Source: Acidovorax sp. NCPPB 4044 (lineage in GTDB: Bacteria > Pseudomonadota > Gammaproteobacteria > Burkholderiales > Burkholderiaceae_C). From it: a DNA stretch of 64,000 nucleotides. Positions 27,642 through 39,568 of the stretch are shown here, in pieces; position 1 is the stretch's first letter; each line of letters opens with the position of its first letter. Made by a program: the position numbers and the translations under genes. A model generated the notes under the pieces. The model made no database searches and was not told the origin of the DNA. It worked only from the letters and a program-made list of their open reading frames with translations. The stretch is from NCBI RefSeq assembly GCF_028069655.1, contig NZ_JAMCOS010000001.1, positions 712,001 to 776,000 of the forward strand. The letters are read 5' to 3'.

Positions 27642-28646
27642 ATGGCGACCACCATGCGTGCCGTGGAAATCGCCGGCTTCGGCGGTCCCGAAGTGCTGCG
27701 CCTTGCCGAACGCCCCATGCCTCGGCATGGCGCAGGAGAGCTGCTGATCCGCGTGGCGGCCAGCGGCATCAATCGGCCCGACGTGCTGCAGCGCAAGGGG
27801 CACTACGCCGCCCCTGCGGGCACGTCGGACCTGCCCGGGCTGGAAGTTGCCGGCGTCATCGAGGACGGTGATGCGGACGCGCTGGCGGCGGCCGGCCTGA
27901 AGCGCGGCGACCGCGTGTGTGCGCTGGTGGCCGGCGGAGGCTATGCGCAATGGTGCGTCGCGCCGGTAGCGCAGTGCCTTCCCGTGCCGGAAGGTTGGAC
28001 CGACGTGGAAGCGGCTTCGCTTCCCGAGACGTTTTTCACGGTCTGGAGCAATGTCTTCGACCGCGGGCGTCTCAAAGCGGGAGAGACCCTGCTGGTGCAG
28101 GGCGGCAGCAGCGGCATCGGTGTCACGGCCATTCAGCTTGGCCGTGCTTTCGGGGCCACGGTGATCGTGACCGCGGGTTCCGATGACAAGTGCCGGGCCT
28201 GTCTCGATCTGGGCGCGCACCATGCCATCAACTACAAGACCCACGATTTTGCCGCCGAGGTGCAACGCATCACGGCAGGCAAAGGGGTCGATGTGGTGCT
28301 CGACATGGTGGCAGGCGACTATGTGGCACGCGAGGTGGAGTGCCTCGCGGAAGATGGCAGGCTTGTGATCATCGCGGTGCAGGGCGGTATCCAGTCGTCC
28401 TTCAATGCAGGGCTGGTGTTGCGCCGCCGGCTCACGGTGACGGGCTCGACGCTGCGTCCCCGTTCGGTCGAGTTCAAGGGCGCCATTGCCCTGGCCCTGC
28501 GCGAGCAGGTCTGGCCACTGTTGGCGGCGCGCACGGTGCAGCCGGTGGTGCACAGCACCTTTCCGGCAGCGGAAGCTGCCCGCGCCCATGCGCTGATGGA
28601 GTCGAGCCAGCACGCGGGCAAGATCGTTTTGACGTGGACAGCATGA
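27642..28646 (+). CDS. NAD(P)H-quinone oxidoreductase, zinc-free MDR family (PIG3-like)
   Basis: A 334-residue medium-chain dehydrogenase/reductase without the zinc-binding residues. It starts [17 protein letters not shown], and has the NADPH motif [19 protein letters not shown] and the domain-linking [16 protein letters not shown], a hallmark of the PIG3/quinone oxidoreductase branch. It would reduce quinones with NADPH. ATG 27642 follows GGAG by a normal distance; frames open further upstream lack such a site. Its stop overlaps the tpiA start (ATGA), so the two are translationally coupled. Confidence 0.88.
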   Translation: MATTMRAVEIAGFGGPEVLRLAERPMPRHGAGELLIRVAASGINRPDVLQRKGHYAAPAGTSDLPGLEVAGVIEDGDADALAAAGLKRGDRVCALVAGGGYAQWCVAPVAQCLPVPEGWTDVEAASLPETFFTVWSNVFDRGRLKAGETLLVQGGSSGIGVTAIQLGRAFGATVIVTAGSDDKCRACLDLGAHHAINYKTHDFAAEVQRITAGKGVDVVLDMVAGDYVAREVECLAEDGRLVIIAVQGGIQSSFNAGLVLRRRLTVTGSTLRPRSVEFKGAIALALREQVWPLLAARTVQPVVHSTFPAAEAARAHALMESSQHAGKIVLTWTA

Positions 28647-29389
28647 AAAAGAAACTCATCGCGGGTAATTGGAAGATGAATGGCGGCCTTGCCGCCAACG
28701 CGTCGCTCGTGGAGGCGCTGCGCAGTGGCATGGGCGAGGGGCCGGCCTGCGAAGTGGCCGTGGCCGTTCCGGCGGTGTATCTGGCGCAGGTCCAGGCCCT
28801 GTTGGAAGGATCGGCCATCGCACTGGGCGCGCAGGACGTCTCCCAGCATGAAGCCGGTGCCTACACGGGTGAAGTTTCCGCGGCCATGCTGCAGGAATTT
28901 GGTGTGCGTTATGCGCTGGTGGGGCACTCCGAGCGCCGCCAGTACCATGGCGAGAGCGATGCGGCGGTCGCCGCCAAGGCACAGCGTGCGCTGTCGGCCG
29001 GATTGACCCCCGTGGTCTGTGTTGGTGAAACGCTGGCAGAGCGCGAGGCCGGTCAGACCGAAGCGGTGGTGAAGCGCCAGCTGGCTGCAGTGATCCATGT
29101 GAATGGCCATTGCATCAGCGAGATCGTCGTCGCCTACGAGCCCGTATGGGCCATCGGTACGGGCCACACCGCCACACCCGAGCAGGCGCAGCAGGTGCAT
29201 GCGGTCCTGCGTGCGCAGTTGCTCGCCGCGACCGACCATGCCGATCGGATCCGCCTGCTGTATGGCGGCAGCATGAACGCCGGCAACGCTGCGGCCTTGC
29301 TGTCGCAACCCGACATCGATGGAGGGCTGGTGGGCGGTGCTTCGCTCAAGGCCCAGGACTTTTTGAAGATCATCGCTGCAGCGGCCTGA
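28643..29389 (+). CDS. tpiA: Triosephosphate isomerase
   Basis: Interconverts dihydroxyacetone phosphate and glyceraldehyde 3-phosphate in glycolysis and gluconeogenesis. The 248-residue protein has all active-site landmarks: AGNWKMNGG with the catalytic Lys, VGHSERRQ with the electrophilic His, [12 protein letters not shown] with the base Glu and the flexible lid, and [11 protein letters not shown] plus GGLVGGASL for the phosphate. It is coupled to the upstream quinone oxidoreductase by a 4-base overlap and followed 36 bases later by secG, an order common in proteobacteria. Confidence 0.98.
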   Translation: MKKKLIAGNWKMNGGLAANASLVEALRSGMGEGPACEVAVAVPAVYLAQVQALLEGSAIALGAQDVSQHEAGAYTGEVSAAMLQEFGVRYALVGHSERRQYHGESDAAVAAKAQRALSAGLTPVVCVGETLAEREAGQTEAVVKRQLAAVIHVNGHCISEIVVAYEPVWAIGTGHTATPEQAQQVHAVLRAQLLAATDHADRIRLLYGGSMNAGNAAALLSQPDIDGGLVGGASLKAQDFLKIIAAAA

Positions 29390-29425
29390 CAGGGCTGCCG
29401 CGCAATTCAACCGGAGTAACGAAGA

Positions 29426-29806
29426 ATGAATGTGCTTGTGAATGTGATCCTGGCTGTGCAGATGCTGGCCGCGCTGGTGATGATCGGTCTCATCCTGATC
29501 CAGCATGGCAAGGGGGCCGACATGGGGGCCGCCTTCGGCAGCGGCAGCTCGGGCAGCCTGTTCGGTGCCAGTGGCAGTGCCAACTTCCTGTCGCGCACCA
29601 CTGCGGTCCTCGCTGCGATCTTTTTCGTGGCCACGCTGGCCCTGGCCTATTTCGGCAATGCACGCCCTGCAGGCGTGGGAAGCGTGCTGGAAACCCCCGG
29701 CGCCGCGCCTGCCGTGCAACCGGTCGCACCGGCCTCTGCCTCCGCAGTGCCAGCACCGGCACCTGTCGTGCCTGCATCGGGCGCCGCGCAGATTCCGACG
29801 AAATAA
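29426..29806 (+). CDS. secG: Protein-export membrane protein SecG
   Basis: A small subunit of the SecYEG translocon that assists SecA-driven export. The 126-residue protein has two membrane helices (about 2-24 and 50-72) joined by the conserved cytoplasmic loop IQHGKGADMGAAFGSG followed by a Gly/Ser-rich FLSRTTA boundary. The C-terminal 45 residues are Ala/Pro/Val-rich and variable. It sits between tpiA and tRNA-Leu, the usual place in this group. Confidence 0.95.
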   Translation: MNVLVNVILAVQMLAALVMIGLILIQHGKGADMGAAFGSGSSGSLFGASGSANFLSRTTAVLAAIFFVATLALAYFGNARPAGVGSVLETPGAAPAVQPVAPASASAVPAPAPVVPASGAAQIPTK

Positions 29807-29827
29807 TTTTTACGAAAACCAACCGAT

Positions 29828-29858
29828 TTCAAGGAGTCGGGTTTTTACGGAGTAGAAT
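29828..29858 (+). promoter_or_regulatory. Possible promoter of tRNA-Leu and the nuo operon
   Basis: TAGAAT at 29853-29858 could be a -10 box, about 65 bases before the tRNA. A TTCAAG at 29828 could be a poor -35 with a 19-base spacer. The call is weak and rests mainly on position. Confidence 0.3.
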
Positions 29859-29922
29859 CCGGGATTGTCTGGAAAGCCAAATAACCCTTCGGGTTCCTCA
29901 TGCCATCCAGATGTAGACATCA

Positions 29923-30007
29923 GCCGTCGTGGTGAAATTGGTAGACACGCTATCTTGAGGGGGTAGTGGCGAAAGCTGTGCGAGTTCGAGTCTCGCCGAC
30001 GGCACCA
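29923..30007 (+). tRNA. tRNA-Leu (anticodon GAG)
   Basis: The acceptor arms GCCGTCG and CGACGGC pair perfectly, followed by A and an encoded CCA. The D-arm GGTGAAATTGGTAGACACGC, a long variable arm typical of leucine tRNA, and the T-loop GTTCGAGTC are present. The anticodon stem CTATC/GGTAG encloses TTGAGGG, giving anticodon GAG (reads CUC and CUU). It lies just before nuoA. Confidence 0.95.
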
Positions 30008-30084
30008 ACACACAAGCAAGCCCGCCCAGGCGCTCTTCGATCCAGGAGCGCGGGGTGCGGCCCCAGCGGTGAGTACTCCTCCAG

Positions 30085-30444
30085 ATGAACCTCGATCAAT
30101 ACCTCCCCGTTCTTCTGTTCATCCTGGTCGGCATCGGAGTGGGGGTGGTGCCGCTGGTCCTGGGATATGTCCTGGGTCCCAATCGCCCTGACGCGGCAAA
30201 GAATTCCCCCTACGAATGCGGGTTCGAAGCGTTCGAGGACGCGCGCATGAAGTTCGATGTGCGCTATTACCTCGTCGCCATCCTTTTCATTCTTTTCGAT
30301 CTGGAAATCGCATTCCTGTTTCCGTGGGCGGTCTCGCTGCACGAAGTGGGGGTGACCGGTTTCGTTGCCGTCATCGTCTTCCTGGCCATCCTGGTCGTGG
30401 GCTTTGCCTACGAGTGGAAAAAGGGTGCCCTGGATTGGGAATGA
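30085..30444 (+). CDS. nuoA: NADH-quinone oxidoreductase subunit A
   Basis: First gene of the 14-gene complex I operon. NuoA is a three-helix membrane subunit at the junction of the peripheral and membrane arms. The 119-residue sequence has helices near 8-30, 62-84 and 90-110 and the conserved loop [19 protein letters not shown], whose Cys becomes accessible in the active/deactive transition of the enzyme. It ends [11 protein letters not shown] as in other NuoA proteins. It begins 78 bases after tRNA-Leu; nuoB follows after 24 bases. Confidence 0.97.
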   Translation: MNLDQYLPVLLFILVGIGVGVVPLVLGYVLGPNRPDAAKNSPYECGFEAFEDARMKFDVRYYLVAILFILFDLEIAFLFPWAVSLHEVGVTGFVAVIVFLAILVVGFAYEWKKGALDWE

Positions 30445-30468
30445 TCTGGCCTCATAAGGAACGACACG

Positions 30469-30948
30469 ATGATTGAAGGCGTGATGAAGGAAGGGTTCAT
30501 CACCACGAGCTATGACTCCGTGGTGAATTGGGCCAAGACCGGATCGCTGTGGCCCATGACCTTTGGTCTGGCCTGCTGTGCGGTCGAGATGATGCATGCC
30601 GCCGCTGCACGCTACGACATCGGGCGTTTCGGCGCTGAAGTCTTCCGTGCGAGCCCTCGGCAGTCCGATCTGATGATCGTTGCCGGCACGCTGTGCAACA
30701 AGATGGCGCCGGCCCTGCGCAAGGTGTACGACCAGATGTCGGAGCCGCGGTGGGTCATTTCCATGGGTTCCTGTGCCAATGGCGGCGGGTACTACCACTA
30801 CAGCTATTCCGTCGTGCGCGGCTGCGATCGCATCGTTCCAGTGGACGTGTATGTGCCAGGGTGTCCGCCCACTGCCGAAGCGCTCATCTACGGGATCATC
30901 CAGCTCCAGCAGAAGATCCGCCGTACCAATACCATCGCCCGCGTCTGA
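30469..30948 (+). CDS. nuoB: NADH-quinone oxidoreductase subunit B
   Basis: NuoB (159 residues) binds the terminal 4Fe-4S cluster N2, which passes electrons to ubiquinone. Ligands are visible in [10 protein letters not shown] (tandem Cys), [17 protein letters not shown] and YVPGCPP. The quinone-pocket side is completed by NuoD. It lies between nuoA and nuoC with short spacers. Confidence 0.98.
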   Translation: MIEGVMKEGFITTSYDSVVNWAKTGSLWPMTFGLACCAVEMMHAAAARYDIGRFGAEVFRASPRQSDLMIVAGTLCNKMAPALRKVYDQMSEPRWVISMGSCANGGGYYHYSYSVVRGCDRIVPVDVYVPGCPPTAEALIYGIIQLQQKIRRTNTIARV

Positions 30949-30958
30949 AGGGTTCAGC

Positions 30959-31567
30959 ATGACAGCCATTGCCATTCGACCCGAAGCATTGCGGGATGCG
31001 GTTGCCGCTGTGCTCGGCGACAAGGCGCGCAGCATCACGCTCGCGCTCGACGAATTGACGGTTTCCGTTGCTGCAGGCGATTACCTTGCTGCGATGCAGT
31101 TGCTGCGCGATGCGCCAGGCTGCCAGTTCGAGCAGCTGGTCGATCTTTGCGGTCTCGATTACTCCACCTACGGCGACGTGGGCACGGAAGGCCCGCGCTA
31201 CGCCGTGGTCTCCCACCTGCTGTCGGTGAGTCTCAACCAGCGCGTGCGCGTGCGCGTGTTCTGCCCCGATGACGACTTTCCGGTCGTGCCTTCGGTGTCC
31301 GATATCTGGAACTCGGCAAGCTGGTACGAGCGCGAGGCTTTCGATCTGTACGGCATCGTTTTCGATGGGCATCCCGATCTGCGCCGCATTCTCACGGATT
31401 ACGGCTTCATCGGTTACCCCTTCCGCAAGGATTTCCCGCTGTCCGGCCACGTCGAGATGCGGTACGACACCGAGCAGCGCCGAGTGGTGTACGAGCCGGT
31501 GTCGATCGAGCCGCGCGAGATCACGCCCCGCATCATCCGCGAAGACAAGTACGGAGGCCTGCACTGA
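30959..31567 (+). CDS. nuoC: NADH-quinone oxidoreductase subunit C
   Basis: NuoC (202 residues) is the 30-kDa peripheral-arm subunit that packs on NuoD. Its signature is [20 protein letters not shown] followed by [17 protein letters not shown]. It is a separate gene here, not fused to nuoD as in E. coli. ATG 30959 lies 10 bases after the nuoB stop. Confidence 0.97.
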   Translation: MTAIAIRPEALRDAVAAVLGDKARSITLALDELTVSVAAGDYLAAMQLLRDAPGCQFEQLVDLCGLDYSTYGDVGTEGPRYAVVSHLLSVSLNQRVRVRVFCPDDDFPVVPSVSDIWNSASWYEREAFDLYGIVFDGHPDLRRILTDYGFIGYPFRKDFPLSGHVEMRYDTEQRRVVYEPVSIEPREITPRIIREDKYGGLH

Positions 31568-31597
31568 AGCGCGCCCTGCGCTTTCTGGTGACCCACG

Positions 31598-32847
<1,250 letters not shown>

Positions 32848-32851
<4 letters not shown>

Positions 32852-33399
32852 GTACCGAAGCGAACCAACCCGCCGGCGCTGCGCCGGTGACCGAAGCGAC
32901 CCTGGCCCGCTTTGCGCGCGAAGTGGCCAAGTACCCGCCGGAGCAGAAGCAGTCCGCGGTGATGGCCTGCCTGGCCATCGTCCAGCAGGAGCAGGGCTGG
33001 GTCAGCACCGAGAGCGAAGCCGTCATCGCCGAAGTGCTGGGCATGCCGCAGATCGCAGTGCATGAAGTCACGACCTTCTACAACATGTACAACCAGCAGC
33101 CGCTGGGCAAGTACAAGCTCAACGTGTGCACCAACCTGCCGTGCCAGTTGCGCGATGGCCAGAAGGCCCTGCACCACCTCGAGAAGAAGCTCGGCATTTC
33201 CATGGGTGAAACCACGCCGGACGGCCTGTTCACCCTGCAGCAGTGCGAGTGCCTGGGCGCCTGTGCCGATTCGCCGGTGATGCTGGTCAACGACCGCACC
33301 ATGTGCAGCTTCATGGACAACGAAAAGCTCGACCAGCTCGTGGACGGGTTGCGTCAGGCCGAGGACGCTGCAGTTTCGCGGGTGGAGGGACAGGCATGA
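32848..33399 (+). CDS. nuoE: NADH-quinone oxidoreductase subunit E
   Basis: NuoE (183 residues) carries the 2Fe-2S cluster N1a of the NADH-oxidising module. The thioredoxin-like domain holds two Cys pairs: CTNLPC, and the later CECLGAC. It is coupled to nuoD upstream and nuoF downstream by ATGA overlaps, consistent with strict co-translation of the E-F-G module. Confidence 0.97.
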
Positions 33400-34754
33400 C
33401 CACCGCAGCACAGATCCTTTCGCAGTTCCAGGCCACGGGTGTCCAGACCTGCTTCCACGATCGCCACATCGAGCCGCAGATCTATGCCGGCCTCGACGGC
33501 ACGAACTGGAGCATCAAGGACTACGAGGCGCGCGGTGGCTACCAGGCCCTGCGCAAGATTCTGGGCGCCGACGGCGGCGAGCCGCTGACGCAGGACCAGG
33601 TCATCGCCACGGTCAAGGAATCCGGACTGCGCGGCCGGGGTGGCGCGGGCTTCCCCACGGGCCTGAAGTGGAGCTTCATGCCCCGCTCGTTCCCCGGGCA
33701 GAAGTACCTCGTCTGCAATTCCGATGAAGGCGAGCCGGGTACCTGCAAGGACCGCGACATCCTGCAGTTCAACCCGCACATCGTCATCGAAGGCATGATC
33801 ATCGCGGCCTTCGCGATGGGCATCTCGGTGGGCTACAACTACATCCACGGCGAGATCTTCCAGACCTACGACCGTTTCGAAGCCGCGCTGGAAGAGGCGC
33901 GCGCTGCCGGCTATCTCGGCAACGGCATCCTGGGCAGCAGCTTCAGCTTCCAGCTCCATGCGGCCCATGGCTTCGGCGCCTACATCTGCGGCGAAGAAAC
34001 GGCCTTGCTGGAATCGCTGGAAGGCAAGAAGGGCCAGCCCCGCTTCAAGCCACCGTTCCCGGCGAGCTTCGGCCTGTATGGCAAGCCGACGACGATCAAC
34101 AACACCGAGACCTTCGCGGCGGTGCCCTGGATCATCCGCAACGGCGGTGCCGCCTATCTGGCCTGCGGCAAGCCCAACAACGGCGGCACCAAGATCTTCT
34201 CGGTGTCCGGCGACGTGGAAAAGCCCGGCAACTACGAAGTGCCCATGGGCACGCCCTTCGCCAGGCTGCTCGAACTGGCCGGTGGCGTGCGCAAGGGCCG
34301 CCAGCTCAAGGCCGTGATCCCCGGAGGCTCTTCCGCTCCCGTGCTGCCGGCCTCCGTCATCATGGAATGCACGATGGATTACGACTCCATCGCCAAGGCC
34401 GGATCGATGCTGGGCTCCGGCGCGGTGATCGTCATGGACGATTCCCGCAGCATGGTGGAAAGCCTTCTGCGGCTGTCCTATTTCTATTCGCACGAATCCT
34501 GCGGCCAGTGCACCCCCTGCCGCGAAGGCACGGGCTGGATGTGGCGCGTGATCGACCGCATCCAGAACGGCCAGGGCCGCGAGGGCGATCTGGACCTGCT
34601 CAATTCGGTGGCGGACAACATCCAGGGGCGCACCATCTGCGCCCTGGGCGACGCGGCGGCCATGCCGGTGCGCGCGATGATCAAGCACTTCCGTCCTGAA
34701 TTCGAAGCGCTGATCCGCAACAAGACGAGCCCCCAGACTCCGGCCTCCGCCTGA
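33396..34754 (+). CDS. nuoF: NADH-quinone oxidoreductase subunit F
   Basis: NuoF (452 residues) binds NADH and FMN and the 4Fe-4S cluster N3. [17 protein letters not shown] is the nucleotide-binding loop, [16 protein letters not shown] contacts FMN, and [16 protein letters not shown] gives three cluster ligands, with the fourth in [12 protein letters not shown] placed the start at ATG 33396, overlapping the nuoE stop; the frame is open further upstream but only inside nuoE. Confidence 0.98.
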   Translation: MTTAAQILSQFQATGVQTCFHDRHIEPQIYAGLDGTNWSIKDYEARGGYQALRKILGADGGEPLTQDQVIATVKESGLRGRGGAGFPTGLKWSFMPRSFPGQKYLVCNSDEGEPGTCKDRDILQFNPHIVIEGMIIAAFAMGISVGYNYIHGEIFQTYDRFEAALEEARAAGYLGNGILGSSFSFQLHAAHGFGAYICGEETALLESLEGKKGQPRFKPPFPASFGLYGKPTTINNTETFAAVPWIIRNGGAAYLACGKPNNGGTKIFSVSGDVEKPGNYEVPMGTPFARLLELAGGVRKGRQLKAVIPGGSSAPVLPASVIMECTMDYDSIAKAGSMLGSGAVIVMDDSRSMVESLLRLSYFYSHESCGQCTPCREGTGWMWRVIDRIQNGQGREGDLDLLNSVADNIQGRTICALGDAAAMPVRAMIKHFRPEFEALIRNKTSPQTPASA

Positions 34755-34769
34755 TCGAGAGAAACGCAT

Positions 34770-36929
34770 ATGGTTGAAATCGAACTCGACGGGAAGAAGG
34801 TGGAAGTCGCCGAAGGCTGCATGGTGATGCATGCAGCCGAGAAGGCGGGCACCTACATCCCCCATTTCTGCTACCACAAGAAGCTCTCCATCGCTGCCAA
34901 CTGCCGCATGTGCCTGGTAGACGTGGAAAAAGCCCCCAAGCCGATGCCGGCCTGCGCCACGCCCGTGACGCAGGGCATGATCGTGCGCACCAAGAGCGAC
35001 AAGGCGATCAAGGCCCAGCAGTCGGTCATGGAATTCCTGCTGATCAACCACCCGCTGGATTGCCCGATCTGCGACCAGGGTGGCGAGTGCCAACTGCAGG
35101 ATCTGGCGGTGGGCTACGGCGGCTCCTCTTCTCGCTACGAAGAGGAAAAACGCGTGGTGTTCCACAAGGATGTCGGGCCGCTCATCTCCATGGAAGAGAT
35201 GACGCGCTGCATCCACTGCACGCGTTGCGTCCGCTTCGGCCAGGAGGTCGCGGGTGTGATGGAGCTGGGAATGATCCACCGCGGCGAACACTCCGAGATC
35301 ACCACGGTGCTGGGCGATACGGTGGATTCCGAGATGTCGGGCAACATGATCGACATCTGCCCGGTGGGCGCGCTCACGAGCAAGCCCTTCCGCTACAGCG
35401 CTCGCACGTGGGAGCTGTCGCGCCGCAAGTCGGTGAGCCCGCACGATTCGACGGGTGCGAACCTCATCGTGCAGGTCAAGAACCACCGGGTCATGCGCGT
35501 CGTTCCGTTCGAGAACGAAGACGTCAACGAATGCTGGATCGCCGACCGCGACCGGTTCTCCTACGAAGCGCTGAACGCTCCGGACCGCCTCACGAAGCCC
35601 ATGCTCAAGCAGGGTGGCGAGTGGAAGGAAGTGGACTGGCAGACGGCCCTCGAATACGTGGCCAATGGCCTGCAGGGCATTCGCTCGGAGCACGGTGCGC
35701 AGAGCATCGGCGCCCTCGTCAGCCCCCACAGCACCCTGGAAGAGCTGCACCTCGCCGCCGCGCTCGTGCGCGGCCTGGGCAGCGACAACATCGACTACCG
35801 CCTGCGCAATGCCGAGTTCGCTGCGCCGGAAGGCATCCGCTGGCTGGGCATGCCCATCGCGGCGCTGTCGTCCTTGCAGTCCGTGCTGGTCGTGGGCTCC
35901 AACCTGCGCAAGGACCATCCGCTGTTTGCCCAGCGCATCCGCCAGGCGGCCCGCAAGGGCTGTGCCGTGACCGCCATCAACGCCGTGGCCCATGACTGGG
36001 CCATGCCGATGGCGCAATCCATCGTGGCGCCGGCGTCCGACTGGGCAGCGGCCCTGGCCGACATCGCCGCTGCGGTGGCGCAGGAGCGCGGCGTGGACGC
36101 CCCTGTGGCTTCCGGCAAGGCGACCGACGCTGCGTTGGCCGTGGCCCGTTCGCTCGCTTCCGGCGAAGGCCGCGCCGTGCTGCTGGGCAATGCCGCAGCG
36201 CACCATCCGCACGCCTCTTCGCTGCTGGCCCTGGCGCAATGGATCGGTGCCCAGACGGGCGCCGTGGTGGGCTATCTCACCGAGGCAGCCAACACGGTGG
36301 GCGCCCAGTTCGTCGGCGCACAGCCGCAGCAGGGCGGTTTCGACGCGGGGCGCATGTTGGCCGGTGGATTGAAGGCCGTGCTGCTGCTCAACACCGAGCC
36401 CGTGCTGGATTCTGCGGCCGGCCCCCAGGCGGCTGCCGCGCTGGCACAGGCCGGCATGGTGGTCACGCTGAGCCCTTTCAAAACCAATCTGGAATTCAGC
36501 GACGTGCTGCTGCCCATCGCCCCGTTCACTGAAACCTCCGGCAGCTTCGTGAACGCCGAAGGCCGCCTCCAGGGTTTCCACGCGGTGGTCAAGCCGCTGG
36601 GCGATGCGCGTCCCGCATGGAAAGTCCTGCGCGTGCTGGGTAATCTGCTGGGCGTACCGGGCATCGCATTCGAGACTTCCCAGGACGTGCTGTCCCATGC
36701 CATGGGGATCGCCGCCGGTAGCGCGCTGCCGTCGCACCTGCCTGCCGAACGCCTGGGCAACGCCACAGGCGCCGCTGCGAGCGTGCCCACGGGCGCGGCT
36801 GCGCAACCCGTGGTGGCCTCCATCTACCAGCTCGACGGCCTCGTGCGCCGCGCGCCCTCCCTGCAACTGACGGCCGATGCGCGCCAGGCTGCATCGGCTT
36901 CGATGGTCGCGGAAGGAGCCGCAGCATGA
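34770..36929 (+). CDS. nuoG: NADH-quinone oxidoreductase subunit G
   Basis: NuoG (719 residues) is the 75-kDa iron-sulfur subunit. The N-terminal 2Fe-2S domain has Cys34, Cys45, Cys48 and Cys62. A His/Cys cluster region ([18 protein letters not shown]) and a ferredoxin-like part ([29 protein letters not shown]) follow. The rest is a molybdopterin-oxidoreductase-like domain without the cofactor. The extra N7 cluster ligands of E. coli are not evident. It overlaps nuoH by 4 bases. Confidence 0.97.
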   Translation: MVEIELDGKKVEVAEGCMVMHAAEKAGTYIPHFCYHKKLSIAANCRMCLVDVEKAPKPMPACATPVTQGMIVRTKSDKAIKAQQSVMEFLLINHPLDCPICDQGGECQLQDLAVGYGGSSSRYEEEKRVVFHKDVGPLISMEEMTRCIHCTRCVRFGQEVAGVMELGMIHRGEHSEITTVLGDTVDSEMSGNMIDICPVGALTSKPFRYSARTWELSRRKSVSPHDSTGANLIVQVKNHRVMRVVPFENEDVNECWIADRDRFSYEALNAPDRLTKPMLKQGGEWKEVDWQTALEYVANGLQGIRSEHGAQSIGALVSPHSTLEELHLAAALVRGLGSDNIDYRLRNAEFAAPEGIRWLGMPIAALSSLQSVLVVGSNLRKDHPLFAQRIRQAARKGCAVTAINAVAHDWAMPMAQSIVAPASDWAAALADIAAAVAQERGVDAPVASGKATDAALAVARSLASGEGRAVLLGNAAAHHPHASSLLALAQWIGAQTGAVVGYLTEAANTVGAQFVGAQPQQGGFDAGRMLAGGLKAVLLLNTEPVLDSAAGPQAAAALAQAGMVVTLSPFKTNLEFSDVLLPIAPFTETSGSFVNAEGRLQGFHAVVKPLGDARPAWKVLRVLGNLLGVPGIAFETSQDVLSHAMGIAAGSALPSHLPAERLGNATGAAASVPTGAAAQPVVASIYQLDGLVRRAPSLQLTADARQAASASMVAEGAAA

Positions 36930-38002
36930 TCGACGCGCTCTACAACGGCGGGTTGAACCTCGTCGCGGCAACCTGGTGGACGGGTGCCGTCTGGCCCGTG
37001 CTCTGGAACCTGCTCAAGATCGTTGCCATCGTGGCGCCGCTCATGGGTGCGGTGGCCTACCTCACGCTCTGGGAGCGCAAGCTGCTGGGTTTCATGCAGG
37101 TGCGCCATGGCCCCAACCGCGTGGGCCCCTTCGGCCTGCTGCAACCCCTGGCCGACGGCCTCAAGCTGCTCACCAAGGAAATCATCCAGCCCACGGCGGC
37201 CAGCAAGGGCCTCTTCATCCTGGGCCCGGTGATGGCCATCATGCCGGCGCTCGCGGCGTGGGTGGCGATTCCCTTCGGTCCCGACGTGGCGCTGGCCAAC
37301 GTCAACGCCGGCCTGCTGCTGATCATGGCGATCACCTCGATCGAGGTGTACGGCGTGATCATCGCGGGCTGGGCATCCAACTCCAAGTACGCCTTCCTGG
37401 GCGCGCTGCGTGCATCGGCCCAGATGGTGAGCTATGAAATCGCGATGGGCTTCTGCTTCCTCGTGGTCATCATGGTTTCGGGCAGCATGAACCTGACGCA
37501 GATCGTCCTGAGCCAGGGGCAGGGCACGATGGCGAACGCCGGCCTGTCCTTCCTGTCGTGGAACTGGCTGCCGCTGCTGCCCATCTTCATCGTCTACCTG
37601 ATCTCGGGCGTGGCCGAAACCAACCGCCATCCCTTCGACGTGGTGGAAGGCGAAGCCGAAATCGTGGCTGGCCACATGGTCGAGTACTCGGGCATGGGCT
37701 TCGCGATCTTCTTCCTGGCCGAATACGCCAGCATGTGGCTCGTGTCCATCCTGGGCGTGACCATGTTCCTGGGTGGATGGCTGTCGCCGGTGGCGGCGCT
37801 GGACTTCATCCCGGGCTGGATCTGGCTGGGCCTCAAGACCTTCCTCGTGGTGTCCATGTTCATCTGGATCCGCGCGACCTTCCCGCGCTTCCGGTATGAC
37901 CAGATCATGCGCCTGGGCTGGAAGATCTTCATTCCGGTCACGCTGGTGTGGCTGCTGATCGTGGGCGCCTGGTTGCTGTCGCCCTGGAACATCTGGAAAT
38001 AA
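36926..38002 (+). CDS. nuoH: NADH-quinone oxidoreductase subunit H
   Basis: NuoH (358 residues) is the membrane subunit that contacts the peripheral arm and completes the quinone tunnel. About eight helices are visible. Key stretches are [35 protein letters not shown] and the charged loop [20 protein letters not shown], which links quinone chemistry to proton pumping. It is followed by nuoI after 15 bases. Confidence 0.98.
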   Translation: MIDALYNGGLNLVAATWWTGAVWPVLWNLLKIVAIVAPLMGAVAYLTLWERKLLGFMQVRHGPNRVGPFGLLQPLADGLKLLTKEIIQPTAASKGLFILGPVMAIMPALAAWVAIPFGPDVALANVNAGLLLIMAITSIEVYGVIIAGWASNSKYAFLGALRASAQMVSYEIAMGFCFLVVIMVSGSMNLTQIVLSQGQGTMANAGLSFLSWNWLPLLPIFIVYLISGVAETNRHPFDVVEGEAEIVAGHMVEYSGMGFAIFFLAEYASMWLVSILGVTMFLGGWLSPVAALDFIPGWIWLGLKTFLVVSMFIWIRATFPRFRYDQIMRLGWKIFIPVTLVWLLIVGAWLLSPWNIWK

Positions 38003-38017
38003 GCGGGACACGACACC

Positions 38018-38533
38018 ATGGCTGCTGTTGCTGCTGCTACGACATCTTTTTCCCTCAAGGACTTTTTCAAGAGCTTCATGCTCGTGGAATTGGTCAAGGG
38101 CATGGCCCTGACCGGTCGCTATGCATTCCGCCGCAAGGTGACGGTGCAGTTCCCCGAAGAGAAGACGCCGCTTTCGCCGCGCTTCCGGGGTCTGCACGCG
38201 TTGCGCCGCTATGAGAACGGCGAAGAGCGCTGCATCGCCTGCAAGCTCTGCGAAGCGGTGTGCCCGGCGCTGGCGATCACGATCGAATCCGACGTGCGGG
38301 CCGACGGCTCGCGCCGTACCACGCGGTACGACATCGACCTGACCAAGTGCATCTTCTGCGGTTTCTGCGAAGAGAGCTGCCCGGTCGATTCCATCGTCGA
38401 GACCCAGATCCTCGAATACCACGGCGAGAAGCGCGGCGATCTGTACTTCACGAAGGACATGCTCCTGGCGGTCGGCGATCGCTACGAGACCGAGATCGCT
38501 GCCGCCAAGGCGGCCGACGCCAAGTACCGCTGA
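38018..38533 (+). CDS. nuoI: NADH-quinone oxidoreductase subunit I
   Basis: NuoI (171 residues) carries the two 4Fe-4S clusters N6a and N6b. The motifs [12 protein letters not shown] and [12 protein letters not shown] are intact. An amphipathic N-terminal part ([19 protein letters not shown]) lies along the membrane. Residues 3-10 are an Ala/Thr-rich start. It lies between nuoH and nuoJ. Confidence 0.98.
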   Translation: MAAVAAATTSFSLKDFFKSFMLVELVKGMALTGRYAFRRKVTVQFPEEKTPLSPRFRGLHALRRYENGEERCIACKLCEAVCPALAITIESDVRADGSRRTTRYDIDLTKCIFCGFCEESCPVDSIVETQILEYHGEKRGDLYFTKDMLLAVGDRYETEIAAAKAADAKYR

Positions 38534-38567
38534 TCGCGGCCTCCTGAACCTTTACAAGAATCGATTC

Positions 38568-39236
38568 ATGGACGCCAAGACTGGTTTCTTCTATCTGTTC
38601 TCGGTGGTGCTGCTCTATGCGGCCTTCCGGGTCATCACCGCGCGCAACCCGGTTCACGCGGTGCTCCACCTGATCCTCGCGTTCTCGCAGGCCGCGGCCA
38701 TCTGGCTGCTGCTGAAGGCCGAGTTCCTGGCCATCGCGCTCGTGCTGGTCTACCTCGGCGCGGTGATGGTGCTGTTCCTCTTCGTCGTGATGATGCTGGA
38801 CATCCACATCGACACCGTGCGGCAGGGTTTCTGGCGGCACTTCCCGCTTGCGGCGTTCATCGGCGCCCTGATCGCGCTGGAAATGGCCGCCGTGCTCATG
38901 GGCGGCTTCCGCGGCATGGACGAACCCAAGGCCGTGGCCGCCATGGTGGATGCCGCAGGCAACGCCGTGCAGTACTCCAATACCAAGGCCCTCGGCAAGC
39001 TGCTCTACACCGAGTACCTGTACCCGGTCGAGATCGCGGCCGTGATCCTGCTGGTGGCCATGATCGCCGCCATCGCACTGACGCTGCGCCAGCGCAAGGA
39101 CACCAAGGTCACCACCGTGTCCGACCAGGTCCGCGTGCGTGCCGCTGACCGCGTGCAGCTGGTGAAGGTCGCCGCGACGCAGCAGCCTGCGCAAGAGGTG
39201 GTGGCGCCCGCAGCCGCCGAGGAGAAGAAGCCATGA
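38568..39236 (+). CDS. nuoJ: NADH-quinone oxidoreductase subunit J
   Basis: NuoJ (222 residues) is a five-helix membrane subunit. The conserved third helix with [18 protein letters not shown], which contains a pi-bulge in known structures, is visible. The C-terminal tail after the last helix is charged and Ala-rich, longer than in E. coli, ending AAEEKKP. Its stop overlaps nuoK (ATGA). Confidence 0.96.
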   Translation: MDAKTGFFYLFSVVLLYAAFRVITARNPVHAVLHLILAFSQAAAIWLLLKAEFLAIALVLVYLGAVMVLFLFVVMMLDIHIDTVRQGFWRHFPLAAFIGALIALEMAAVLMGGFRGMDEPKAVAAMVDAAGNAVQYSNTKALGKLLYTEYLYPVEIAAVILLVAMIAAIALTLRQRKDTKVTTVSDQVRVRAADRVQLVKVAATQQPAQEVVAPAAAEEKKP

Positions 39237-39541
39237 CGTTGACCCTGGGCCATTTCCTGTCGCTCGGCGCGATGCTTTTCGCCCTGGCGGTGATCGGCAT
39301 CTTCCTGAACCGCAAGAACCTCATCGTCCTGCTCATGGCCATCGAGCTGATGCTCCTGGCCGTGAACATGAACTTCGTCGCGTTCTCCCATTACCTGGGC
39401 GACATGCACGGACAGGTGTTCGTGTTCTTCATCCTGACGGTCGCTGCGGCCGAATCCGCCATCGGCCTCGCGATCCTGGTGCTGCTGTTCCGCAACAAGT
39501 CCAGCATCGATGCGGAAGATCTCAACGCCCTCAAGGGTTGA
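39233..39541 (+). CDS. nuoK: NADH-quinone oxidoreductase subunit K
   Basis: NuoK (102 residues) is a three-helix MrpC-like subunit of the proton-pumping arm. The conserved glutamates lie in [13 protein letters not shown] (helix 2) and [13 protein letters not shown] (helix 3). It is coupled to nuoJ by a 4-base overlap; nuoL begins 28 bases later. Confidence 0.97.
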   Translation: MTLTLGHFLSLGAMLFALAVIGIFLNRKNLIVLLMAIELMLLAVNMNFVAFSHYLGDMHGQVFVFFILTVAAAESAIGLAILVLLFRNKSSIDAEDLNALKG

Positions 39542-39568
39542 TCGCCGGTACTTGCAAGGTTCTCAAGA